Of a stretch of 64,000 bases of DNA, positions 32,667 to 40,360 are shown in pieces. The translations under genes were made by a program, and so were the position numbers. Under the pieces are notes generated by a model, which worked only from the letters and a program-made list of their open reading frames with translations, did no database searches and was not told the DNA's origin. How positions within the stretch are numbered: position 1 is the stretch's first letter; each line of letters opens with the position of its first letter. The stretch is from JAJRXR01 sp041402005 (lineage in GTDB: Bacteria > Planctomycetota > Phycisphaerae > Phycisphaerales > UBA1924): positions 496,001 to 560,000 of the forward strand of contig JAWKTB010000002.1 of assembly GCA_041402005.1 (NCBI GenBank), given 5' to 3'.

Positions 32667-34825
32667 GCGACGAGCGTGTCCAGGACGTTCGCGCGGTCCT
32701 CGCCGAGGACGGGCCCGTCGCGCGCGCCCTGGGGGCGTCGTATGAGCCCCGCCCCGAGCAGATCGAGATGGCCGGCGCCGTCGCGAAGGCGCTCGAGGCG
32801 CGCGCGCATCTGATGGTCGAGGCGGGCACGGGTGTCGGCAAGAGCTTCGCGTATCTCGTTCCCGCCGCGATGCGGTGTGTCGAGCGGGGGGAGACCGTCG
32901 TCGTCGCGACCAACACGATCTCGCTCCAGGAGCAGCTCGTCACCAAGGACGTGCCCCTGATCCAGCACGCGCTGGGCCTGGACTCGCCCGACCCGGACGA
33001 GCCGCCGCCCCTGCGCCCCGTGCTCGTCAAGGGGCGGGGGAACTACGTCTCGATCCGGCGTTTGAAGCTCGCGAGCTCGCGCCAGGACAAGCTGTTCAAC
33101 GACGCCGGGGCGAGGCGGTCGCTGCATGTCATCGAGGACTGGGCGTACGACACGCCCGACGGCTCGCTCGCGACGCTCCCGCCCCTGGAGCGCCCCGGGA
33201 TCTGGGACCGCGTGCAGTCGGACTCGGGCAACTGCATGGGGCGCAAGTGCCCGCACCACGCCGAGTGCTTCTATCAGAACGCCAGGCGGGTCATGGAGGG
33301 GGCGAACCTGCTGATCTGCAACCATGCGCTCTTCTTCAGCGACCTCGCCCTGCGCGCGCGCGAGGTGGGGTTCCTGCCCAAGTACGACCACGTGATCCTG
33401 GACGAGGCGCACAACGTCGAGGACGTGGCGGCCGAGCACTTCGGGATCTCGCTCTCCGAGGGGCGCGTCGCCCACCTGCTCGGGGCGCTCTACCACGAGC
33501 GGACCGGGCGGGGGTACCTCTCGCAGCTTCAGCTCGCGACCGGCGAGATCGAGCCCGTCGAGCGGGCGGTCAAGCTCGTCGGCGTCTGCGACCGGGCGAT
33601 GCGGGGCTTCTTCGAGTCGCTCGCCCGTCTGCACGACTCGGACGAGGTCTCGAACGGGAGGATCCGCCGCCCGGGCGCGATCGAGAACACGCTCACGCCC
33701 GTGATGAACGACCTGACGGTCCGCCTGCGGGCGCTCAAGGACCTGGCGCAGACCGAGGCGGACCGGTACGAGCTGAACGCGTACGCGGAGCGGGCGTCGG
33801 AGATCGCCGACGCGGCGGAAGCCCTGATCGAGCAGACGGCGCCCAACTTCTGCTACTGGGTCGAGATCACGGGGCGCGACGACGATTCGCGGCGGGGGTC
33901 CGGCGAGCGCGTCAGGCTCGCCTGCTCACCCGTCGAGGTCGCGCCCTTGCTGAAGGAGCGGCTGTTCGACGCCGAGCATTCGGTGGTGCTCACCAGCGCC
34001 ACGCTGGCGACACGGACGATCCGCGAGGACGAGCCCAGTGAACGGGCCGAGACGGCGTTCGCGCACGCGATGTCGCGACTGGGGTGCGAGGGGGCGCCGG
34101 CGTTGCAACTCGGCAGCCCGTTCGATCACGCGTCGCAGGTCGAGGTGTACGTGGATCGGTCGATGGCGAACCCGACGTGGTCGCCGAGGGGAGGGGGAGG
34201 AAGAGGAGACGGGCGGGACGCACGTACCACCGGAGGGGGGAGAGGGGCGGACACGTACACACGCGAGCTGGTGTCTCGGATCCTGGACCACGTCGCGGCG
34301 ACCGAGGGCGGGGCGTTCGTGCTGTTCACGAGCTTCAGCCAGCTCAACAAGACCGCGGACGCGCTGGCGGGCCCGCTCGAGTCGCTGGGGATGCCGATGC
34401 TGGTTCAGGGGCGATCCGGGGCGCGCTCGCAGATCCTGCAGGAGTTCCGCGAGTCGAGCAACGCGGTGCTGCTGGGCGCGGCAAGCTTCTGGCAGGGCGT
34501 GGACGTCCGGGGGGACACGCTCCGCAATGTGATCATCACGCGCCTGCCCTTCGACCCGCCCGGGCGCCCCCTGACCGAGGCCCGCCTCGAGCGGATCCAG
34601 GAGCGGGGGGGCGATCCCTTCCGCGAGGATTCCTTGCCGCGTGCCGTCATCCGCTTCAAGCAGGGCTTCGGGCGCCTGATCCGATCCACGACCGACACCG
34701 GGCGGGTCGTCGTGCTCGACCCCAGGATCATCACCAAGGGGTACGGCAAGCTCTTCCTCAACGCGCTGCCCGAGGGCGTCCGGGTCCGGACCCTCCCCGA
34801 GGTCGAGGATTTGCCTGACTTCTGA
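32663..34825 (+). CDS. dinG: DinG/XPD-like ATP-dependent DNA helicase
   Basis: 720 residues from a GTG that overlaps rsmG. Superfamily 2 helicase of the XPD/DinG type: Walker A VEAGTGVGKSFAYL (about residues 52-65), DEAH box VILDEAHNVEDVA, and C-terminal motifs FTSFSQLNK, GAASFWQGVDVRGD and QGFGRLIRSTTDTGRV. The iron-sulphur segment has Cys in NCMGRKCPHHAECFYQ, but the first cluster Cys of E. coli DinG is replaced by Ser (KGRGNYVSIRRL). A Gly/Arg-rich insertion of about 25 residues (around 508-532) is encoded by repeat DNA at 34184-34252. Role: unwinding of structured or damaged DNA. Confidence 0.9.
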   Translation: MSDERVQDVRAVLAEDGPVARALGASYEPRPEQIEMAGAVAKALEARAHLMVEAGTGVGKSFAYLVPAAMRCVERGETVVVATNTISLQEQLVTKDVPLIQHALGLDSPDPDEPPPLRPVLVKGRGNYVSIRRLKLASSRQDKLFNDAGARRSLHVIEDWAYDTPDGSLATLPPLERPGIWDRVQSDSGNCMGRKCPHHAECFYQNARRVMEGANLLICNHALFFSDLALRAREVGFLPKYDHVILDEAHNVEDVAAEHFGISLSEGRVAHLLGALYHERTGRGYLSQLQLATGEIEPVERAVKLVGVCDRAMRGFFESLARLHDSDEVSNGRIRRPGAIENTLTPVMNDLTVRLRALKDLAQTEADRYELNAYAERASEIADAAEALIEQTAPNFCYWVEITGRDDDSRRGSGERVRLACSPVEVAPLLKERLFDAEHSVVLTSATLATRTIREDEPSERAETAFAHAMSRLGCEGAPALQLGSPFDHASQVEVYVDRSMANPTWSPRGGGGRGDGRDARTTGGGRGADTYTRELVSRILDHVAATEGGAFVLFTSFSQLNKTADALAGPLESLGMPMLVQGRSGARSQILQEFRESSNAVLLGAASFWQGVDVRGDTLRNVIITRLPFDPPGRPLTEARLERIQERGGDPFREDSLPRAVIRFKQGFGRLIRSTTDTGRVVVLDPRIITKGYGKLFLNALPEGVRVRTLPEVEDLPDF
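34184..34252 (+). repeat. Repeat-derived insertion inside dinG
   Basis: Purine-rich sequence plus a copy of the interspersed element found at 51296-51321. The stretch 34208-34232 (starting GACGGGCGGGACGCACG and ending TACCACCG) matches GACGGGCAAGATGCCCG...TACCACCG at 51296-51320 in 21 of 25 positions. Flanking GGAGGGGGAGG and GGAGGGGGGAGAGGGG tracts resemble the 27922 repeat. The reading frame is kept throughout. Confidence 0.6.
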
Positions 34826-34891
34826 CAGGCTCGGGCCTACCCTCTTCTCCCTCTCGCACGCCAAAAAACCCAAACAAAACCCGGAGATCAT

Positions 34892-36301
34892 ATGCTCGGG
34901 CGAGTCTTCAAGGCGTACGACATCCGTGGCACGTACCCCGACCTGCTGACCGACGCGATGGCGTACCAGATCGGCGCGGGCGCGGGTCGGTTCCTGCTGG
35001 ACGACGCGGCCAGCGCGGGCGAGACCACGCCCATGATGCGCAACGTCGTCGTCGGGCGCGACATGCGCAAGAGCAGCCCCAAGCTCTCGTCCCAGCTCAT
35101 CAAGGGCCTCAGGGGCTCGGGCGCGAGCGTCATCGACGTCGGGCTCGTGGACACGCCCTTCATCTACTTCGCGGTCAATCACCTCGATTGCGCCGGCGGG
35201 GTCATGGTCACCGCCAGTCACAACCCGCCCCAGTACAACGGCTTCAAGATCAGCACGCGCAAGGCCAAGCCCGTGGGCGAGGCGACCGGGCTCGCCGAGG
35301 TGCGCAAGCACGCGGCGATGGCGGACTCGGCCAAGCTCACGCCGGGCGACACCAGCGTCGAGGAGCGCGACCTCTGGGACGCGTACATCGACCACGTCCG
35401 CTCGTTCATCGACCTGCGCTCTCGCCCCATCAAGCTCGTCGTTGACGCGAGCAACGGCATGGCGGGCACGATGGTCCCCAAGGTCTTCGGCGAGCGGGGC
35501 TCGGCGATCGAGGGTCTCGAGATCATCGAGCTCAACTTCGACAACACCAAGGGCGAGTTCGTCCACGAGCCGAATCCCCTCGTCGCCTCGAACCTCGACC
35601 AGCTGCGCAACACGGTCGTGCAGAAGAACGCGGACCTCGGGATCTGCTTCGACGGCGACGCCGACCGGTGCGTCGTGGTGGACGAGAAGGGGCGGATCGT
35701 CGGGTGCGACCACCTGACGGGGCTGCTCGCGAGGCACTTCCTGGCGAAGAACCCCGGGTCGCCGATCGTGTACGACCTGCGCTCGACCAAGGCGGTCGCC
35801 GAGGAGATCGAGGACGCGGGGGGCGAGCCGATCCGCTCGCGCGTCGGGCACGTGTTCATGAAGCAGGTGATGGCGGAGAAGGGGTGCGCGTTCGGTGGCG
35901 AGCTGTCCGGGCATTTCTACTTCGCGGACAACTTCAACGCCGACTCGGGCGCGATCGCGATGGCGACCGTGCTGAGCGTGCTCGCGGAGCGCCGGCGGAA
36001 GATGAGCACGCTGATCAAGCCCATCGCCCGCTACGTCCAGTCGGGCGAGATCAACTTCGAGAACGAGGAGGCGGACGACACGCTCGAGCTGCTCAAGGAC
36101 GACTACGCGTCCAAGGGCAAGATCGACGAGCTCGACGGCGTGACGATCGATTGCTTCAGCCGGGACGGATGGTGGGTGAACATCCGCAAGAGCAACACCG
36201 AGCCGCTGCTGCGCCTGAACGCCGAGGCGAAGGACAAGGAGACGCTGCAGAAGGTGCTGGGCAAGTTCGCGCCGCGGATGGGGCGGCGGGTGGATCACTG
36301 A
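34892..36301 (+). CDS. Phosphomannomutase / phosphoglucomutase
   Basis: 469 residues, alpha-D-phosphohexomutase family. Motifs: VFKAYDIRGTYPD at the N-terminus, the catalytic phosphoserine loop VMVTASHNPPQYNGFK (Ser about residue 109), the Mg-binding FDGDADRCVVVDEKGR, the sugar-binding loop GGELSGHFYF and the C-terminal phosphate-binding SNTEPLLRLNAEAK. It interconverts 1- and 6-phosphates of mannose or glucose, feeding GDP-mannose, UDP-glucose or glycogen routes, which fits the alpha-glucan genes at the left end. GGAG eight bases upstream is the ribosome binding site, and the leader is unusually A-rich (caaaaaacccaaacaaaacc). The heptanucleotide repeat tract begins just after the stop. Confidence 0.93.
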   Translation: MLGRVFKAYDIRGTYPDLLTDAMAYQIGAGAGRFLLDDAASAGETTPMMRNVVVGRDMRKSSPKLSSQLIKGLRGSGASVIDVGLVDTPFIYFAVNHLDCAGGVMVTASHNPPQYNGFKISTRKAKPVGEATGLAEVRKHAAMADSAKLTPGDTSVEERDLWDAYIDHVRSFIDLRSRPIKLVVDASNGMAGTMVPKVFGERGSAIEGLEIIELNFDNTKGEFVHEPNPLVASNLDQLRNTVVQKNADLGICFDGDADRCVVVDEKGRIVGCDHLTGLLARHFLAKNPGSPIVYDLRSTKAVAEEIEDAGGEPIRSRVGHVFMKQVMAEKGCAFGGELSGHFYFADNFNADSGAIAMATVLSVLAERRRKMSTLIKPIARYVQSGEINFENEEADDTLELLKDDYASKGKIDELDGVTIDCFSRDGWWVNIRKSNTEPLLRLNAEAKDKETLQKVLGKFAPRMGRRVDH

Positions 36302-36303
36302 GA

Positions 36304-36483
36304 GTAGGCATTAGGCATTAGGCATTAGGCATCAGGCATCGGGCATCAGGCATTAGGCATTGGGCATTGGGGGTAGGCGGTGGTGTGGGGATGGGGCGGG
36401 CTTGGAACGCTTCGGGTAGCATCCGTTGGCGCAGACGGTTGAAGCCTTCGCCCTGATGCCCGATGCCTATTCCCTGATGCCTC
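36304..36483. repeat. Heptanucleotide tandem repeat with inverted copy
   Basis: 36304-36373 consists of about nine units of GCATTAG and close variants (GCATCAG, GCATCGG, GCATTGG) with exact seven-base periodicity. After about 80 unique bases an inverted copy follows at 36451-36483. The 17-base segment 36334-36350 is exactly complementary to 36452-36468. The element fills almost the whole gap between the phosphohexomutase stop and the ATPase start at 36491, so it forms the leader or untranslated spacer of the ATPase gene. Confidence 0.85.
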
Positions 36484-36490
36484 TCCTCCC

Positions 36491-38044
36491 ATGAACATCG
36501 CCGCCTTCTTCGAGCACTGGAACATCGCGGAGAACCCGTTCCGGGGGGAGGAGGCCCGCGACGACGCGGTCTTCGCGCGGATGTGCCTGGGCCGCGCTGA
36601 CTCGGGCGTCTCGGCCCACACCGACTTCGAGAAGATCCTGGGCGATCCGTCACGCCCCGCGACTTCGATCGTCTTCGGCGAGAAGGGCTCGGGCAAGACG
36701 GCGATCCGCATGCAGATCGCCTCGCGCCTCGCCGCCCACAACAAGGCCAACCCGAGCGCCATGACGCTCCTGCTCCCCTACGACGATCTGAACGGCGTGC
36801 TCGACACCCTGCACGCCCGCTTCCGGGCGGCGGACGGGAAGCGCTGGAGCGTCGACGACACGCTCTCGCGCCTGCGTCTCGTCGATCATCTCGACGCGAT
36901 CCTCGCGATCGGCGTCGGACGCATCGTCGGCGCGATCATCGGAGGCGCCCCCGCCTCGGTCATCGAGGAGGTCGGGCCCTCGCCCGCCAAGAGCGCGAGG
37001 AGGATGAGCCCGGGGCTTCGGCGTGACCTGCTCGTGCTCGCGGGGCTCTACGACCTGGCGGACGAGAACGCCGTGAGGCTGGCACGCCTGCGCCGAGTGC
37101 TGCGTCTTCCTCCGCCGGCATCGAACGTCGTGTGGATCATCCTGCTCGCGATCGGGTGGGCGCCGGCGGTGGCGCTCGGGCTCTGGTGGCTGCTGGCCCG
37201 CCCGCCGGCCGGGCTCGGGTCGCAGGCGCTGCTCATCGCGTGCGGCGTGGCGCTCGTCGTGTACGTCGGGCTCCTGCTCAAGCGGCTGGTCTGGGATCGG
37301 TGGACGCTCGGGCGCCTCGCCTCGAAGCTCGCGCGGCAGCTCCGGGCCCTGCCCCGCCAGACGAGCGCGTACGCGGCGTCGCTCGCGCGACTCTCGCCCG
37401 CCGAGCGTCGGCGTGCCGCACGCGTGCTCGCGGGCTCCGATGAGCAGCGGTACGAGCTGCTGGCCCGCCTGCTGCGTGTCGCGGGCGTCTTCGGGTACTC
37501 GGGGGCGCTCGTGGTGCTGGATCGCGTGGACGAGCCGACGCTGATCAGCGGGGACGCCGACCGGATGAAGGCGGTGGTCTGGCCGCTCCTGAGCAACAAG
37601 TTCCTGCAGCTCGAGGACGTGGGCGTCAAGATGCTCCTGCCGATCGAGCTGCGGTACGCCCTATTCCGCGAGTCGAGCGCGTTCTTCCAGGAGGCGCGTC
37701 TGGACAAGCAGAACCTGGTCGAGCGGTTGACGTGGACGGGGCCGATGCTGTATGACCTGTGCAACGCGAGACTCGGGGCGTGCCTCGCCCCGGAGGCAGG
37801 AGAGGTTTCGCTGCTCGAGCTGTTCTCGGAGGACGTGACGCGTCAGGACCTGGTGGACGCGCTCGACCAGATGCGCCAGCCGCGGGACGCGTTCAAGTTC
37901 CTGTACAAGTGCGTCAGCGAGCACTGCTCGAACGTGACGAGCGATCAGAGCGAGTGGCGGATCCCGAGGCTGGTGCTCGAGTCGGTCCGCCGCCAGGAGT
38001 CGGACCGCGTGCAGCAGCTCGCAAGGGGCATCCGCCCGGCGTGA
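36491..38044 (+). CDS. Membrane-inserted P-loop ATPase of unknown function
   Basis: 517 residues. A Walker A motif GEKGSGKTAIR lies at about residues 62-72. Two adjacent transmembrane helices (VVWIILLAIGWAPAVALGLWW and ALLIACGVALVVYVGLLLK, about 215-257) come next, then a Walker B-like strand ALVVLDRVDEP at about 335. The placing of membrane helices between Walker A and Walker B is the layout of KAP-type P-loop NTPases, but sequence likeness is too weak to assert that family. The N-terminus (FFEHWNIAENPFRGEEARDD) resembles the start of AAA ATPases of the ExeA/GspA kind. It seems to stand alone, directly after the heptanucleotide repeat. Function unknown; a membrane-bound switch is one possibility. 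Confidence 0.75.
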   Translation: MNIAAFFEHWNIAENPFRGEEARDDAVFARMCLGRADSGVSAHTDFEKILGDPSRPATSIVFGEKGSGKTAIRMQIASRLAAHNKANPSAMTLLLPYDDLNGVLDTLHARFRAADGKRWSVDDTLSRLRLVDHLDAILAIGVGRIVGAIIGGAPASVIEEVGPSPAKSARRMSPGLRRDLLVLAGLYDLADENAVRLARLRRVLRLPPPASNVVWIILLAIGWAPAVALGLWWLLARPPAGLGSQALLIACGVALVVYVGLLLKRLVWDRWTLGRLASKLARQLRALPRQTSAYAASLARLSPAERRRAARVLAGSDEQRYELLARLLRVAGVFGYSGALVVLDRVDEPTLISGDADRMKAVVWPLLSNKFLQLEDVGVKMLLPIELRYALFRESSAFFQEARLDKQNLVERLTWTGPMLYDLCNARLGACLAPEAGEVSLLELFSEDVTRQDLVDALDQMRQPRDAFKFLYKCVSEHCSNVTSDQSEWRIPRLVLESVRRQESDRVQQLARGIRPA

Positions 38045-38114
38045 CGCGCTGGCGCTTCGCACACCGGGCGTCCCGGTCCGAGAACATCCGCGATCCCCCG
38101 GATGCGCCGGAGAC

Positions 38115-38882
38115 ATGGTCTCGCCGCTCGGCTCGCGCCAAGAGCGGCCTCTCGCCGGCCGATCCCCCTGTGTGCATCGACCCCGGGACAAGACCTTCGG
38201 ACGTGGTGTGCTGCGTCTCGCCCTCGCCCACGCGGCGTTTGGGCTCGCGGGCGCCCTCGCCCTCGCGGTCTGGCTGACCAACACCTCGACACGCCAGGCG
38301 CCGCGCGTCGTTGGCCCGTACTACGACCCCGGGCGCCTCGGCGTCTGGCTCGAGGAACGCACGTGGGGGAGCCGGTCGGTGATGTTCATGCTCGCCCGTT
38401 CCGAGATCTACGAGGACGGGCCCGATGGGCCGCGGCTGATGCAGCCCCGCCCCGAGCGAGCCTCGCCCGCGTGGGCCACGGATTGGTCTCGCCGGATCCC
38501 GGCGATGCAGGCCGCGGGCGAGATGATCGACCCCACGCAGACCTTCGAACACGCGTACGGCTGGCCGGCGCCCTGCCTCGCGACCAGCGAGTATCTCGTC
38601 CAGCGGGCGAACGGGACCTCCGTCGCGCAGACCGAGCACGTCGAGCGCATCTGCGGCGTCGTGCTGCCGACGCGGGTGTGGGCGCCCGGGCTGGTGATCG
38701 ATGCATTGGCGCTAGGCGCTCCCGCCAGCGTGACTCTCGCGGGCGCCGGGATGTTTCGGGTGTCGCGCCGAAGACGGCGCGGGCTCTGCACGGCGTGCGC
38801 CTACCCGATCGACCAGGAGATCGGCGTCTGCCCGGAATGCGGGAACGGGGATGATGGTCGGCGCGAGCCCGTCGCGGCGTGA
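38115..38882 (+). CDS. Membrane protein with C-terminal zinc ribbon
   Basis: 255 residues. One transmembrane segment near the N-terminus (LALAHAAFGLAGALALAVWL), an extracytoplasmic middle part, a second hydrophobic segment (ALGAPASVTLAGAGMF), then a cytoplasmic zinc ribbon CTACAYPIDQEIGVCPECG with two CxxC pairs 14 residues apart. Proteins with this terminal CxxC-Y-x-CPECG ribbon are frequent in Phycisphaerae and are usually of unknown function. There is no catalytic motif. It converges with the serine hydrolase gene ending 14 bases downstream. Confidence 0.75.
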   Translation: MVSPLGSRQERPLAGRSPCVHRPRDKTFGRGVLRLALAHAAFGLAGALALAVWLTNTSTRQAPRVVGPYYDPGRLGVWLEERTWGSRSVMFMLARSEIYEDGPDGPRLMQPRPERASPAWATDWSRRIPAMQAAGEMIDPTQTFEHAYGWPAPCLATSEYLVQRANGTSVAQTEHVERICGVVLPTRVWAPGLVIDALALGAPASVTLAGAGMFRVSRRRRRGLCTACAYPIDQEIGVCPECGNGDDGRREPVAA

Positions 38883-38895
38883 CCGCGGCGCTGCG

Positions 38896-40269
38896 CTACT
38901 CCTTCCGGGTGCAGACGAACTCCATCCCGTTCTGGAAGAGCGTCAGGGTCTTCGCGTGCTCCGCCTCGTCGTCGAGTTGGAACTCGAGCTCTGCCTTGAC
39001 GGCGCGGTACTTGAAGAGCGTCGGCGACTCCGGGTAAACGCGCAGCGGGCCCTGCCCGGTCACGGCCGCGTACAGGCGTCGCTCGTCGCGCGTGATCGTG
39101 ATCGCGAACCCGACCTGGGATTGATACACGCCGACCAGGCGTTCGAGCTGCTCAGGCGCGACCTTGGCGGGGACGTCCATCTTGATGGGATCGGGATCGG
39201 CGCCCCCCAGTTGGAAGAGGATGTTGACCCCGACCTGGGCGATCTCTTCACACGAACCGTTGGCGAGTACAACGACCGCCGAGTCGAAGGCCTTGTTGTA
39301 GCACATGTACCCGGAGCAGCCGTAGGTCTGCCCGTTGTGCCAGTAGGTGCTCCCGTCGCGGGCGATGTGCCAGGCGAGGGCGACCTTCTGACCGTCCGGC
39401 ATCGTGAAGTGGGGTTCGTGCGAGGCGTTGATCGACTCGGCGAGGGCGCCCTTCGGCGGGTCCATGTTCGCGCGGAGGAACTTCATCAGGTCGCTGGTCG
39501 TGGAGTGCAGGGCGCCGCACCCGGCCAGGGCGTCGAAATGCCAGGGCGGCGTCGGCTTGCCCTCGAGATGCCCCGTTGCGACGCGTGAACGCTGCGCCTC
39601 GGTCGGCTCGATCCGCGTGTCTTCCAGACCGAGCGGCTCGCAGATCCGTGTCTGCACGAGCGTCGCGTAGTCCATCCCCGCCTCGTCGGCCAGGAGCTGG
39701 CCAAGCAGGCCCATGCCCAGGTTCGAGTACTCGTACTCGCTCCCCGGCGCCCGCTCCGGACGCCATGAACCGATGAACCTCCAGAGGCTCTTGGGCGTGT
39801 ACCCGTTGAAGGGGTCGAGCGGGTCCGTCGGGGCGATGTTGCTCGGCATGCGCGGCAACGACGATGAATGCGTGGCCAACTGCACCAGCGTCAGCTCCTT
39901 GCCATCACGTTCCGGCGCCCGCACGCCCTCGGGCAGATGCTCGCTCAAGGGATCGTCCAGCCCGGCCTCGCCCCGGCGCACCGCCTCGGCGAGCAGCAGC
40001 CCGGTGAACACCTTGGTGATCGAGCCGACTTCGTAGATGGTGTGCTCGTCGGGGGCCTTGCCCTCACCGCCGAACGTGTCCGACCCGAAGCCGAAGCTCT
40101 GGACGCCGCCGTTCTTGTAGACCGTGACGCTGACACCCGGCGCGATCTCGGCGTCGATCAGGGGGCGGACCTGACGCTCGACCTGCGATTCGGTGAGAGG
40201 CCCCATGCCCAGGCCAACCCCGCAGAGCAGGGCGGCGGTGAGCACGCACGCGTACTTCCCGATCTTCAT
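38896..40269 (-). CDS. Exported serine hydrolase, class C beta-lactamase/DD-peptidase family
   Basis: 457 residues from the ATG at 40269, chosen because AGGAG lies seven bases upstream and the next residues form a signal peptide (MKIGKYACVLTAALLCGVGL). Active-site motifs: SxxK in VGSITKVFT (about residue 86), YxN in YEYSNLGMG, and HNG (TYWHNGQTYGCSGYM) in the place of KTG. This is the PF00144-type fold of AmpC, EstB and R61 DD-peptidase, which covers peptidases, esterases and lactamases, so substrate is uncertain. The C-terminal ~100 residues are a beta-rich appendage often found in family members annotated as hydrolases. It is likely periplasmic. Confidence 0.88.
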   Translation of the reverse strand: MKIGKYACVLTAALLCGVGLGMGPLTESQVERQVRPLIDAEIAPGVSVTVYKNGGVQSFGFGSDTFGGEGKAPDEHTIYEVGSITKVFTGLLLAEAVRRGEAGLDDPLSEHLPEGVRAPERDGKELTLVQLATHSSSLPRMPSNIAPTDPLDPFNGYTPKSLWRFIGSWRPERAPGSEYEYSNLGMGLLGQLLADEAGMDYATLVQTRICEPLGLEDTRIEPTEAQRSRVATGHLEGKPTPPWHFDALAGCGALHSTTSDLMKFLRANMDPPKGALAESINASHEPHFTMPDGQKVALAWHIARDGSTYWHNGQTYGCSGYMCYNKAFDSAVVVLANGSCEEIAQVGVNILFQLGGADPDPIKMDVPAKVAPEQLERLVGVYQSQVGFAITITRDERRLYAAVTGQGPLRVYPESPTLFKYRAVKAELEFQLDDEAEHAKTLTLFQNGMEFVCTRKE

Positions 40270-40360
40270 CGTTTCGCTCCTGTCCGCCATTGTTACCGGG
40301 GAGTCGGCGCCAGCGTGGCAGTCGAGCGGGCGAACGCGCGAAGATCGCGCACACGCCCGG

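Noticed and set aside
36304..36373. CRISPR-like array
   Set aside because: The repeats are seven bases long and contiguous, without spacers; no cas genes are present.
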